Positions 23,804 to 35,315 of a stretch of 64,000 nt of DNA are shown here, piece by piece; within the stretch, counting starts at the first letter, position 1, and each line of letters starts with the position of its first letter. The position numbers were made by a program, and so were the translations under genes. This stretch comes from Pseudoneurospora amorphoporcata. Its lineage: Eukaryota > Ascomycota > Sordariomycetes > Sordariales > Sordariaceae. Under the pieces are notes generated by a model. That model was not told where the DNA came from, did not search any database, and saw nothing but the letters and a program-made list of their open reading frames with translations. Location of the stretch: NCBI GenBank assembly GCA_033297205.1, contig MU859177.1, positions 1-64,000 of the forward strand, in the 5' to 3' direction.

Positions 23804-25221
23804 GCATGTCCAAACACATTGAGACATCAAGCTCTGTACAAAACCATGCAAATCACACGTATCGAATCTTGGTTGAGTTTACGGGGTACAGGCTTTCGTC
23901 AGAATGTTGAGATTGGAAAATATTTCAACCAAATCAAGAGCGTTCGATGAACCACCATGACCACCACACATGATCCCCCTCCCATTATCATTTAATCGAA
24001 ATGGCTTTCACATTTCCAAAATACATACGAAACTGATCGTACCAAAATCATTTTCCTTTCAATGTTTTTCTTTTGCTAGAATATCGTGTTCCTTTCTCTC
24101 GCGGTGGATCCAGGAGATGCCGTTGGATAGTAATTGGATACCTACAACCTACACTAAACCGACCTAATACTTGCGTGGCTCATCTTTTTCATAAAGTTTT
24201 CCTCTAACCGCTATATTCCATATGTTCTTTATCTGTTCTCGTTGCATCGTTCATGGGGGGTCGAGGGCGGCATGGTGTGAAATGGTGAAATGGATGGAGA
24301 CGGTATGGCTGGACGTGGTGTTATCTATTTTTTAAAAAAAAAATCGGCAGTCAGAGTGAGGGTGGAATAGGTAGAAGCTACTTACCACCATGCACCATCA
24401 CCCACCGTGAAACCGCGAGTAGGAGAGCTGTCTCATTGAGCGGGTATAATGTACTAGTAGTAGTGTAGTACTACATTAATCGAATCAAGAATAAATAAGT
24501 AAATAATGGAAGGTTGTACAAGAGACTTCCTCGGCATCTTCCAAGACGAAAGTCTACCTGCCCGGACCCCTTGACAGTCATCAGCCGGGTCCGGGAGCGG
24601 CACCTTAAAACGAAGCTGCAAACCCCCACAACCCACCACCCACAGCGGCTTCTCCCGCAGCGTGCCTGCAGCGTGCATCCCGGCGCAGCACTCTCCGGAT
24701 TCTCGAACAAATCGCCGATGTCGGTTACACGCAACGAATCGAAAAACAAAAAGGGGGGAAGGGGAGACGGCTCAACCGGGCCGGTAGAGGTATCGTCACT
24801 TTGTCCGTCCGGCCCCGACTGCCCCGGCCAGAGTCCCGTGCGGCTCCCATCTCGGCGGCCGGCGCACGGGCTCCGCTAGACGTGCCGGTCTTTAGTGGAT
24901 CTAGGTCGTTGTTAACAAACCAATCAAACAACACAGCTCGATAAAGCAGCGAAATTTCCGATAAGCATTTACTTTCTGGAATCGTGCGGTTCGACGACGT
25001 TCTTTCCACTTCACAGTTGGACTTGTGCAGGTTCACTGTCAGTTTTCACCTGAACTTTCACACCGTCCGGGAAGGACCGCGGCTGGGAAATACACCGCCA
25101 TCTACCATCCACTGAAATCGGCAAACAGGTGCAGCATCCATCACCACGGCACCACCAAGCGCGCATCACCAACCACCCAAAATCCAAGCAGTACCTGACA
25201 TTCGCGCTCACCATCTCAAAA
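23804..25221. other. Intergenic region
   Basis: Contains the 3' flank of the HSF-type gene (A+T-rich to about 24500) and the promoter of the next gene. Short ORFs only. Confidence 0.4.
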
Positions 25222-26388
25222 ATGTCCAAACCCCTAGACCGCACCACAAAGGGGGCCACCACCGGCAAACCCCCCGTCGCCCCGGACCTCAACCAAGTCC
25301 TCAACTCCATTTCCCTATCCATGTCCAAGCACCGCGGACTGTTGGCTTCTCTTTCCCAGCATCGCCCTTCGTCAACCGCCAGCACTTCCACCACTACCGC
25401 GAGCAACAAGCCCAAGTCAGGAGCTTTCTCAACCCTCCTCCAGCAAAAGTCCGGATCAACGACCCCTTCCGCAGACCAAGAGAAGGAAGGAGACGAGGAC
25501 GAGGAAAAGCAGCGCAGGGTGCCGGATCATGAAGAGGAGATGAGGTCGATACTCAATCAACCACCCAATGCTGGATTAGGTTGGATTCCTCCCAAGTCTG
25601 AGAACGGCTTTGACAAACTTGCTGGAGGAGGTGGTGGCTCGAAGGAGGAGAGGGAGTTGAGGAGGAAGATGGGGTTGAAGTGGCAGCCTGGACAGCAAGG
25701 AAAGCAGCAGCAGGGACAGGAAGGCGGTTTGAAGAGGAAGAAGGTGGAGGAGAGTGAGAGTGAGGAGGAGGTGGGTAGGGCGGGCGCTATTAGGGGGAAG
25801 AGGAGGGGTGTTGGAGGTCTTGTTTCTGCAGCGGACTTGGAGCGGGGGAAGGCCGTGAAGGGTGCAGCAGGGAGGGGGAGAGGTGCTGTGCCTGTGCCTG
25901 TTTCTGCGGCTGGATCTTGGTCAAGTGGAATGCTGGGTGAGAACAAGGCGGTGGCGGATGCCATCAAGGTGGTGAAAGATGGACAGGCTCAGGATAAGGA
26001 GGGGGGAAAACCGACTCCTGCAGACAAAGCAACAACAGACGACCAGCATAAACCAGACGCAAGCGCAGTGCAGGAAACAAGGCCGACGACAGCCTTGACG
26101 ACTCCTCTGCCAACAAAAGACACTTCCAAGTCAGAAGACGAACCTGGTACAGCTGGCACTGCAGCTGCTGGGCAATCTCAACAGGCAGCAGCAGCAGCAG
26201 CAGCAGCCGCAAAGAAAAAGAAAGAAAACGAGAACAGGAAAAAGAAGAAGAACAAGAAGAAGAACAGGAGAAAGGCTGCTGCGCAGGGTGAGGGTGAGGC
26301 AGGTGAGGCCGGTGGGGAGGGAGTGCCAGTTGATGGGAAGGAGGAGACAGAGAATGGCCGCGGTGGCGATGGTAAAGAGTCAGAATAG
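25222..26388 (+). CDS. Lysine-rich low-complexity protein, unknown function
   Basis: Single exon encoding 388 residues from the ATG at 25222 (context AAAAATGTCC). An in-frame ATG at 25129 would add 31 residues, but its sequence looks like leader. The front part is the most conserved-looking: APDLNQVLNSISLSMSKHRG, then EEMRSILNQPPNAGLGWIPP and a basic RRKMGLKW segment. The middle holds KRGVGGLVSAADLERGK. The C-terminus has a nine-alanine run encoded by GCA repeats (about 26178-26210) and a strongly basic block (KKKKENENRKKKKNKKK), which suggests nuclear or nucleolar location. I do not recognise the family. Confidence 0.7.
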   Translation: MSKPLDRTTKGATTGKPPVAPDLNQVLNSISLSMSKHRGLLASLSQHRPSSTASTSTTTASNKPKSGAFSTLLQQKSGSTTPSADQEKEGDEDEEKQRRVPDHEEEMRSILNQPPNAGLGWIPPKSENGFDKLAGGGGGSKEERELRRKMGLKWQPGQQGKQQQGQEGGLKRKKVEESESEEEVGRAGAIRGKRRGVGGLVSAADLERGKAVKGAAGRGRGAVPVPVSAAGSWSSGMLGENKAVADAIKVVKDGQAQDKEGGKPTPADKATTDDQHKPDASAVQETRPTTALTTPLPTKDTSKSEDEPGTAGTAAAGQSQQAAAAAAAAAKKKKENENRKKKKNKKKNRRKAAAQGEGEAGEAGGEGVPVDGKEETENGRGGDGKESE

Positions 26389-27535
26389 ATGGTAGGGAGA
26401 GAGAGGATTTCCTAACAATCGAACTGAATACCTAGCTTGTTACTACCTATCTAGGCTTTACCACCCGACTACACGTTGTTCGCATATTCTGGTTCTGAAG
26501 GCTACTCGCGTCGCGGTTGTGTATGCGGCTGCGACGAAGTTTCCGGAGCAGCTTGCACACAATCTCACAGTGCTGTGTCTCGTGCACCTTCTACATGATG
26601 GAAATCGCTTTCACAAAGCTGGTTTTTTCCCGGACCTTCCAAATGGTGACGTTTCCTATCTGTACTTGAGGTTGTTACATTCGGAACGTGCATCCTGCCT
26701 CCTGGCACTTTCCTCTCATGGACATGCCTCCAGTCTTCTATACAAGTCTGGCTCTCCCCCCCTGATCCAGGTCGACTTTTTTTCTCACTCATCAGCCAGC
26801 TCTTTTCCTCAAACCTAGTATCAACCATCCCTTAGTTGGAGCTTCAGTTAACTTGCTATTGACACTCAATCTTTTCCCTCCCTTGTGATTGCTTTTCTTC
26901 ATCGCTTCATCTACCAGCCCTCTCACTCTTTTCTTCCCTAGATTACCAAGGTCCAGTCATCGGTAAGTCACTTAATCAAACAAATTCTACCCGAGCTTCA
27001 ACTTCCCCAAGCACCTTCATCAACCTCATCCGCGTCCTTGTCCTTTTCCTCCCCGTCTATCTCTATGGTTGAAACCTACTAGCACCCTACGTTTTCCTAT
27101 ACGTGCACTGCCAAACTCGAGATATTTTCCTGGGTATCAGGCACCACGACAAGGCTACCGTCCACTGCAGAACGCCGTATCCCGATGTCACTAGCACTCT
27201 TTCCATGGACGACAGGCATCCCCCCCCCCCTCTCTTCTGATACTCATTGCTGCTCTTGTCATCCGGGGGCACTGGTGATTCCAGGTCTACCACGGACAAC
27301 TCAACCCAGTCCTCTCAACCGGACACCGTGATCGTCAATCCCAAGCAGTCAAACTGACTGGAATCCAGCACCCAAACTTGCGGCTTTACAAATCAAGCAG
27401 GTCCGGGTTCCCGACGAAAATCTACCCAAGGTTTGATGATACCTTTTGCCCATCTGGCAACGTGCCTCTGAATCTAACCTTTTGAAACGAAGAACATCAG
27501 CTTAGTACCGTCTACAACGATATCTTTACGATACA
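26389..27535. other. Intergenic; possible 5' leader intron
   Basis: Pyrimidine-rich DNA upstream of the secreted-protein gene. A good donor (CGGTAAGTCAC near 26960) and an acceptor-like CAG near 27500 could bound a leader intron, but nothing coding supports it. Confidence 0.3.
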
Positions 27536-28333
27536 ATGATGTCGTTCAGGGCCATGTTCAACCTCGCAACCGTCCTCCTGGCGACGCTGGTGGCCCTCTT
27601 CCCAACCGTCGCGCAAGCCGAGGCACTCGGTTGCAGACCGCATTCGTGGGAGACCGCCCCAAAACCCCGGCAGGCTCCCGCAATCATGTCCACAGATGTC
27701 AGTGTCTTCCAAGCTCTCAACATGACGGACTTTGCCGCCGAGCTCAGGGCCGCAGGCTGGAGTCAACTCTCGTTAGGTTATGACAACTTCATTTTTGACC
27801 ACGCCGGCAATTTCAACGGTAAAGCGCTGAGATCCTATTTGGAGCCCGGCCACCAACAGGGCATGCCTCATGAGAACCAAAAGTGGTGTGTGGACTACTG
27901 GAACCGCAATCAGGTGTCATTTCGTCGCAAAGACGCCATCGCGCAGATGGACCGGTTCTGCGGGCCCGGCAGTCCGCTTTATGGCAAGGTGCTCAGGGGC
28001 CCGCTCAATGTGAAGCTCCGTATCCCAACGCCGCCCCAGGACAGCAGATACAACGATCATCAGTATCATCCCGACGACATGGGTTTGTACTGGTTAGAAT
28101 GGACCCTGTACATCGAGGATGGGTGCGAGTGGATGCACGACGAGGAGGAGTGCATCAAGTACATGCACGGGGCGCTTGATGGTTGTCGTTGTCATATTGC
28201 GGAAGAGAAATGGGGAGGGGCGGTGATGAATCGGTGCTATATGTTTGGGCTCTGGATGGCTCCTGGCTTTTGGGACATCCATTATTGTGTTAATGATCTA
28301 ATGGTGGGCGAGGATGGATGTGTTCGGACATAG
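27536..28333 (+). CDS. Secreted protein with ten cysteines
   Basis: Single exon, 265 residues. The N-terminus (MMSFRAMFNLATVLLATLVA to FPTVAQA) is a textbook signal peptide with likely cleavage after AQA. The mature protein has ten cysteines: GCRPH, KWCVDY, RFCGPG, DGCEWM, EECIKY, DGCRCH (two), NRCYMF, HYCVND and DGCVRT. This even number suits five disulfides. It is rich in Trp and Tyr and has no membrane segment or known catalytic motif. Size and composition suit a secreted fungal effector-like or wall-associated protein, but no function can be read from it. A second ATG directly after the first could also be used. Confidence 0.75.
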   Translation: MMSFRAMFNLATVLLATLVALFPTVAQAEALGCRPHSWETAPKPRQAPAIMSTDVSVFQALNMTDFAAELRAAGWSQLSLGYDNFIFDHAGNFNGKALRSYLEPGHQQGMPHENQKWCVDYWNRNQVSFRRKDAIAQMDRFCGPGSPLYGKVLRGPLNVKLRIPTPPQDSRYNDHQYHPDDMGLYWLEWTLYIEDGCEWMHDEEECIKYMHGALDGCRCHIAEEKWGGAVMNRCYMFGLWMAPGFWDIHYCVNDLMVGEDGCVRT

Positions 28334-28719
28334 GACGACTAGATCAGAATAAAAAAAATAAAAACAATAACAACAACGGGGATTGGATGGGATGGCTGAC
28401 CTCATCTGATTTTTTTTTTTTTTTTTTATCGTGTTTCTTCCATCTCTTATCAGATCCTGTTGTCACTACCTTATACAGTTTATATGGTGCAGAATGAAGG
28501 AGCCTGGTTTGTCTTCCGACACATATTTTTTCTGTCACTTTTTCCATCTGAGACTGGTGCAGACACTGGGAAATTCAGACCGTCGCAGGCGTCAGGAGTT
28601 AAGTCTAGGGGTAAACATCATCTGTCGGGAGCAAAGCTGTATCTATTAATCAATCAATCACTTACACGCACATACTTTGAAGTTTGAAATGTTACTGGTT
28701 ATTTAGGAACAAGGTAATG

Positions 28720-29941
28720 GTTGATTAGAAGATAATAGAAGAGGAGAAACCCCCGGAAACTAAGTATAAATACCCCTTCTTCCTAGGTATCTGCACATTG
28801 CACCTTCCCACAGTACCTCTTCCCTTTCCAGGCCGACACCGCGCGGCCGAACCAAGCCATCATCGCCATCATCAACATCATTATTATCATCATTATCACT
28901 ATTCGAATCAAAAGCATTCCATCTCAAATATCCTCTACTTTATCAAAACAACTTCTAATACATAACCCCAACCTGAGTACTACTCCAACAACCCTCCAAC
29001 TCTATAATTTTAATAACCTAACCCAACATCCCCTTCTTAACTCATATCAACCTCAGCTAATATTGCCCCTAACTATATAGGCTCTAACCTAACGTGGCAG
29101 CCACTACTCCTCCTGTATTACTCGCAGCTCAGATGTGTACTTATATTGTGCTTTATCATAGTATTTTGGATAGAAATTTTAGGTAGCAGCGTTAATCATG
29201 CTTCTTGTTCCTACGTTTCAAATATTATTTTTAATGCTTTGATGCTTCAATGCTTCCGATGTCTCTCAGGAATAGCGTCATCTTTTCTTTGATGGAGGGA
29301 TAGTCAAAGTAACTAAGTATTTAGTAAAAATCATGGCATCTTGGCTCTCCGACGGAGGCTTGGGCGCTTTGGCTGGTGATCGAAAAAGGTCGAGCTTGAT
29401 GATGGTATTTCGATGTGATGCTAGTTGAACCACCACCATTGAACCTCTTAGGTGGATCGCCAAATGAAATGTCACTAGTTGTTTGGAAACAAGATGTTGT
29501 AAGCATGGGCAGTTTGGCGAGTGCGATTGACATCTGCGAGCCACTAACCCCTTGCCTCCCTCATTCTGGTTTCGTCAGCGAACTTCTTAAGTCTTCGGTG
29601 AGTCCTGCATGGGCTTTGCCCAGGCTGATGAGGTGCTCTGTCAACTGGGCGACTTGGGCCTTGAGCGCCTCGAGTTCTGTCTTTGATACCGTGGTCCTGT
29701 TTGAACGGGCTGGCGGGCTTTGGCGCGACTTGGGTGGTTGGCGCTTTGCGAAGGGGGCGGCCGAACCCGAAAGTAGACTTTGTCGGGCTGTTTGAAGGCT
29801 GTCGCGGCCAGGTCGGCAAATTGTCCTTCCATTCCCTTCGTCGTGATGACATGTCCCTTGGGGACAGAGACCTTGGCGAGTGGTTTGTTGATTAGAAGAA
29901 AGTAGAAGAGGAGAAACCCCCGGAAACTAGGTATAAATACC
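28720..29941. mobile_element. Possible remnant of a retroelement
   Basis: A 55-bp sequence with a TATA-like core (AGTATAAATACC) occurs as direct copies at 28720-28774 and 29887-29941 with three mismatches, two of them G/A. Between them, on the minus strand, a broken coiled-coil frame can be read around 29700-29590 (TELEALKAQVAQLTEHLISL), then a stop and FGDPPKRFNGG, which resembles the start of a fungal Gag. Purine-rich sequence inside the repeat could be a polypurine tract. Orientation signals conflict, so this is tentative. Confidence 0.3.
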
Positions 29942-30984
29942 TCTTGTGAATGAGTGAGTGAGCTCGGCAATAGGATTATACATAACATACGTACATACAT
30001 GGCACTACAATCGAATAGTAGAACGAGTAGACAGTAACAAAAATTCCCCGGGGGCGCCGCCCGGGGAGGAAGGAGGGGAGGGGAGGGGAAAAGGAAAAAG
30101 AGAAAAATCCATGACTGAGAAAGCGACAAAGGGGGGCAGAGAGATAAAAGGGGCAGGGCAGGGAGGATACAATGCAATGCGATACAATGCAATACAATAC
30201 AGGACACAACACAACACAGGACATGGCGAATACGATTTTTGAAAGAAAAAAAAAAAAGAAAAGAAAAAAAAAAAAAAGGACCGCGTAAAAAACTTCCATG
30301 TTCCTCTATTTCACAACGACTTGAAAACTTAAAAATTGCCCTTAGCCAAGTAAGATCCCACCAATCTTTGTTTGTTTGTTTGTTTGTTGGTATAAGTCCC
30401 GTCTCTCTAGAGCTGAACTAGCTAACTATGTAGTGTAGTGTAGAGGGAGACTGAGAGAGAAAGAGGAAGAGGAAGAAGAAGAGAGATTGGTTCTTGTCTG
30501 TTTCTTATCAGTTTCTAGTCAGTTTCTAGGTGGTCAGTGAGTGAGTGAGTGAGCCGTGCCTTCTTGGCTTGCAAGGTCTTGATTCAAAGTGTGTTTTACC
30601 GAGTAATCAAGTAAAGTATATATCGTGTTGAGGGGTGTCTGTCATTCTGTGCTTTTCTTCTTTTCTTTTTTTGTGTCGAGGTCTTCTTTCCATCTGGTTT
30701 GAAATTTCGTATGTAAGTGGCTCGGATGGGTGGGTGGGTGGTCAGCTCAGTCTAATGAATGTATCATGCACTTCTAGAAGTTGAATGTGCTTCTCTTGTC
30801 ACTCGTCACTCGTTATTAACTGATTGTTGCTGGTTGATGAGGTACGCAAGCTCGGTAGGCAAGTTATTAGGCTAGTGGAAGGTAGGTAAGTGATGCGAGA
30901 CATTGAGCGAGCGGGACTAAACGTGGATGTAAAAGATCCAATTAGACTATCGAGATCTGAAATTTACCAAATCCGTCTTAGTCT

Positions 30985-30985
<1 letters not shown>

Positions 30986-31029
<44 letters not shown>

Positions 31030-31218
31030 AAGCGCGAGTGACTATCGAGGGCGGATATTAGTATGGGTGGATAATGGGTTGTTGTTTGGGGTGGGTGTGT
31101 TTTTTCATGTGGGGGGGTGCGTANNNNNNNNNNTTTTTTATTTTTGTAATTTTACTGGTGATACCCACATGTTTAAGTAATACTTCCTCGCCCCCGCGCC
31201 TGTTGAACATGATCTATA

Positions 31219-31267
<49 letters not shown>

Positions 31268-31359
31268 GCGCGAGTGACTATCGAGGGCGTCTATGAGTAT
31301 GGCTGGATCATGGCTTGTAGTTTGGCGAGCGTGTGTTTGTGCATGTGGGCGTGTGCGTA
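30986..31359. other. Assembly gap with a probable false duplication
   Basis: A 43-nt poly-A run (30986-31028) is followed by a 95-nt block (31029-31123), ten Ns (31124-31133), about 86 nt, a 41-nt poly-A run (31220-31260) and a second 95-nt block (31265-31359). The two blocks have equal length and no indels. They agree over the first 25 bases and then differ by scattered substitutions, mostly away from C in the first copy, as expected from poor base calls after a homopolymer. Confidence 0.7.
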
Positions 31360-32063
31360 CGTGTGTAGTTCTTCCTGGTCTCCTAGTGTAAATGTGCTCG
31401 TCGTCTCTTCAAATATTCTCCTTGGTTGAAGAGAACTGTTGAGAAGGAAAAATAAGTGGGTTTGCCTCAAAAACACAAGAAAATAGCAAAACAGTAGCTC
31501 CTTAAAAAGACCAAAACTAACAATGTGTTAAAAAAACCCGTGCCGCGTCCTCAGTTATGCCCAAGATCGAAAATACACACACGCATCACACACCCCTACC
31601 CCAAAGGTAAATGAGTTGTGGAAGCTCTCTAAACAAGTCCACCGCCCCATCCCAATTCTCAGCCAGCCCCGACTCTTTCCCCCCTTTGCGCTTTGCCAGG
31701 AATCGTGACGGACACCGATGGGTGAGCCAGCTATTAGGCTCCTTTCCTCGTAGTGCGTTTGATCGCCATCCTCTTAGGCCCCACCCTAACCTGTCCCGGC
31801 AAGCGAAAAAGGGCCCGCGGAGCCGTGATGAATTCCAAAGGTAACGTGTAAAGCCACCTCAGGTCTCCCCCTAGGTCCCTCGCAAAACCACAGAAGCAGA
31901 GCCGAAATTTCCCAACTGAGATCCCATTAGAGCAGTATTCGCAATTACAGCTCAACCCAATGCACACGCCGTAACATCCAACCGCACCATCATGTCGTCA
32001 AAAACCGTCCGATGCAGAACCGTAACGCCGAAAGCGCAACCAATGCCGTGGGGCACAGACGCT

Positions 32064-33105
32064 TTAGCAGCAGCCGCCGGAAGAGTTGTTAGAGACGCCG
32101 TGGCCGGGGGAGACGTTGACGCTGGCTTTCGTGTTGTTGGTGGCGATGGAGCTGCCCATGCGCTCCTTGATCTGGCGGGCCATGGTAAGGAAAGCCTGCT
32201 CGACGTTGCTGGCGTTCTTGGCCGAGGTCTCGAGGAAGGGAATGCCCAGGCTGTCGGCGAACTCCTGTTGTTCCATGTGTAAGTACGTGGCTTGAAGGCG
32301 CGTTTGTAAGGGTTAGGGGTGGCTGCGTACCTTGGCGACTGTGTACTCAACGACCTTCTTGTCAGTCATATCGCTCTTGTTGCCGACGAGGAGCTTGTTG
32401 ACACCCTCGGTGGCGTAACGGTCAATCTCCTGAAGCCATTGCTTCACGTTGTTGAACGAGTCCATATCGGTGACATCGTAGACGACGCAGATACCGTGGG
32501 CGCCACGGTAGTAGGAAGAGGTGATGGTACGGAAACGTTCTTGGCCGGCAGTATCCCACTAGATTGGTCAACTTGGTCAGCGACTCGAGATTCCCCAGGT
32601 GTCCAAGGGTTCCGGGGGTTGCTTACGATCTGAAGCTTCACCGTCTTGCCATCGAGCTCGATAGTGCGGATTTTCTAGCCAAAAGGTTAGCATGCCGAAG
32701 GGGGTCGAGCGGATGTGTCGCGCGGGCGGGATATGGGACGTACAAAGTCGACACCGATGGTGGAGATATAGGACTCGGTGTAGGTGTCGTCGGCGAAACG
32801 AAGGAGCAAGCAAGACTTTCCGACACCGGAGTCACCGATGAGGAGCAGCTTGAAGAGATAGTCGTATCTGATTGCATCGTCAGCAGGGGATCGTTGGAAG
32901 AGTGCCGGCGGTGATGGGTCGAGGCGCGAAGGGACGGCGACGTCTTGGGGCGATGAGGGGAAGCGGTGGGCACCCTGAAGGTCAAACGTGTTAGCAATCG
33001 TGGAAACAACATGATGCGAGGGGCGGCCATGGTTGTAAGGCGGCCGCGCGGTAACAGCATGGGGTGATATGGAGACTTGAGATAAACTTACTACTCGGGG
33101 TTCAT
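32064..33105 (-). CDS. ypt1: Rab1-type GTPase Ypt1
   Basis: Five exons (33105-33095, 32867-32744, 32674-32627, 32558-32331, 32264-32064) give exactly 203 residues, the usual Ypt1 length. Visible motifs are the P-loop GDSGVGKS (15-22), switch I with [27 protein letters not shown] and a C-terminal GGCC for double geranylgeranylation. In the family it controls vesicle tethering from ER to Golgi and autophagosome formation, cycling between membrane and GDI-bound cytosolic forms. The first intron (227 bp) splits codon 4. The donor GTAGTA at 33094 keeps the frame (GA plus A), while the neighbouring GTAAGT at 33091 would create a stop. The other introns are 66-69 bp. No defects are visible. Confidence 0.96.
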
Positions 33106-34145
33106 GATGGGCAACGAGGGACGCGATATGCGATGTGGTGGTGTTGGGTTGTGTTGGAAAGCGAAGAATTAAGGCGGGTATCGTAGAAGGGTGGTGGAGC
33201 GAAAGATGGATGGCTTTAATGAGATTAGTTGTAGGTCGTTGGTCGTGTTCCTTGGGGGGGCGGTTGGTTGATTGATGATGAGGACGCAGTTAACCTGGAA
33301 CGGGCAGAGCAACACGCAGTGAGAGCAACAGAGGGCTGAGTGATGGAATGCCAGGAGAGCGCCGCCCTCTGTCCTGTCCTGGCGCCCTGTCTGCTGGCAG
33401 CGAGTGGCAGTGGCAGCCCAGCCCACACACACCCCAGTGGAGGGCATGGAAGGCAGTCACCAGTGACCAGGCCGCTCAGCTGCGTTAAGGCGTCAGAGGG
33501 TCGGGTCCCGGTCCTGGTGATTGGCAACGGGGCCAACAGGGGACTCAGGCGGTGACGATGCACGTGATGATGCCGCCTCCTGACACTTTTCACACTTTCC
33601 ATGGTTGAAGTCTTGCACTAACAATTTCTGGTTCCCGATGATGTGCATTTCACAGTCACCTCTTTCTCTTGTTCCCATGGCTTTGTTAAAAGATGGACAT
33701 GGGGGCTGGGCCACCTGAGAGGTGTCCACATGGGCTTCCATCTGATGAATGATCGGTGTTGGGTCGGTATATCAAAAAGGAGTCCTGATATTCAAATACA
33801 CTAACTGCCACTACTCACACCCCAATATCCCTGTCCGATAACACACCCCGCTCTCTTATCAGCTTTATGCTTGGATAAGCCAATTTCTCAATTGGGCGTC
33901 GTGTCTTACACCACCATTACTTCCGAGCCAATCCGTCACTGACATCATTCCACCCGGTGCCGCACCCTCTTCATCAGATTCACAACGAACCACACTCGGC
34001 CTTTTCACCATTTGCAATTCCGACATAGGAACCACTGCGCGTGTACAACTCATCTTGCATTCCAGCCCTATACACGGCGATTTCCGACCGCCCACGTTGC
34101 GAGTCCACTTCCTGCCGGCCCAGGTACCCGACAACCAACACCACC
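33106..34145. other. Divergent promoter region between ypt1 and the next gene
   Basis: About 1 kb between two divergent genes. Short ORFs on both strands are unsupported. A frame open from 34041 is continuous with the next gene, but the better start is at 34146. Confidence 0.4.
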
Positions 34146-35315
34146 ATGTCGGCGCCCACGAGGATACGAATAGCCGCCGGTGGTGGTGGTATGGTGGCCA
34201 AACCAAAGCCATCTCAATGTCGATCCTACTTTCTCTTCAACCGACCACCACCACCTTCGACTCTTGCGCAACAACCGCAACCGACTTCAACACAGCCGAC
34301 GACGAGCAATAAATCACCAACGAAAGCCGCCAGCGCATCCGTCGCAAACACCACCACCAACAAGCGCTCAACATCCACCCTTCCGGAATCGAAACGCCGC
34401 AACCTCCCCGAAACTTGGTTCAACCCCAACCAAGTCCAAATCCCCGCGAAAGCGAACTCAGAATCCAGCACCGATGAGACCCGACCCCCAGATGGCCCCG
34501 GCGGGCTAAACAAGCCTCCAGATGAGCGCAAGGTCAAGCTAGGCAAAAGTACGATCCCACATCTACCTTTTCAACATACAACAAGCTAACACTCCAACCC
34601 TCCCTCTCTCAAAACAGCCCTTCGAATCCTCCAAGCCCACCTCCCAACCCTTCTCCAATCCCCCCTACCAACATCTATCCTTTCCCCCCAAATATCCCTC
34701 CACCTCTTCCCCTCCACGCACCCGCACTTGCCCACAGTCACGGGCCGCGTCGCCTACATTGCCGCCCTCTGGACCGCGCCCCTAGCCTGGAACCGCCTCC
34801 CGATAATCGGCAACGTCCGCCTCGAGATCTTATCCGAACGCATGGTCGACCGCCCGCTGTACAGCCCACAGTCGCAGAACCGGCGCATCAGCGCATTTGG
34901 CGAGCAGTTGATTGTGCGGTGGCGGACGATTGGGAAGTCGAAAAATTGGGGGTTGAGTTTTATTAATGGTAGTGAGTCTGACGCCAAGGGGGTCAGGGAC
35001 GTTGACCTCAAGGGAACGACGGAATACAAAGCGCCGGTGGGCAATGCGGAACCTTCGGCCGGGAGGGATAACACTAAGAAGTCGGAGTTCACGGGGCTGT
35101 TCATCTTTGAGTTTGACGGGGAGGGAAGGATATTGAGTCATACGATTGAACATGTGCAGCAGAGCGGGGAGGTTGAGAAGGGCGTGGGTGCTACGGTTGT
35201 TGGGTTGACGGATTGGTTGTTGGGCGGGATGAAGGGGGCGAGGGAAGGGGAGGGGGGAACTTGTCCGGCTTTTACGGGGAGGCAGGGTGAGGGAGCTGGT
35301 GGGGAGGTGAGGTGA
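34146..35315 (+). CDS. Conserved protein of unknown function, probable mitochondrial import signal
   Basis: Exons 34146-34548 and 34618-35315 (intron GTACGA ... AACAG) give 366 residues. The start in CACCATGTCG is preferred over an in-frame ATG at 34041. The N-terminus (MSAPTRIRIAAGGGG) is basic and free of acidic residues, like a mitochondrial presequence, and is followed by a Pro/Ser/Thr-rich linker. The folded part begins after the intron: TLRILQAHLPTLLQSPLPTS, LHLFPSTHPHLPTVTGRVAY, RLEILSERMV, LIVRWRTIGKSKNWG. It ends with FIFEFDGEGRILSHTIEHVQ. The last strand order resembles an NTF2-like fold of the DUF2358 type, but this is a guess from pattern only. No catalytic motif is visible. Confidence 0.72.

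Larger units (their letters stand above)
28334..32063. other. Repeat-rich intergenic region with assembly gap
   Basis: No intact gene. Contains A/T-rich sequence with ATC triplets (28860-28905), two copies of a 55-bp repeat, a decayed coiled-coil frame, homopolymer runs and ten Ns (31124-31133). The right end is the 3' flank of ypt1. Confidence 0.6.

Noticed and set aside
30890..31277. ORFs crossing the N gap and poly-A runs
   Set aside because: Lysine runs from homopolymers and undefined residues at the gap; an assembly artefact.
31952..32350. 132-codon minus-strand ORF at the 3' end of ypt1
   Set aside because: Different frame of the same exon; the Ypt1 frame with GGCC ending is unambiguous.
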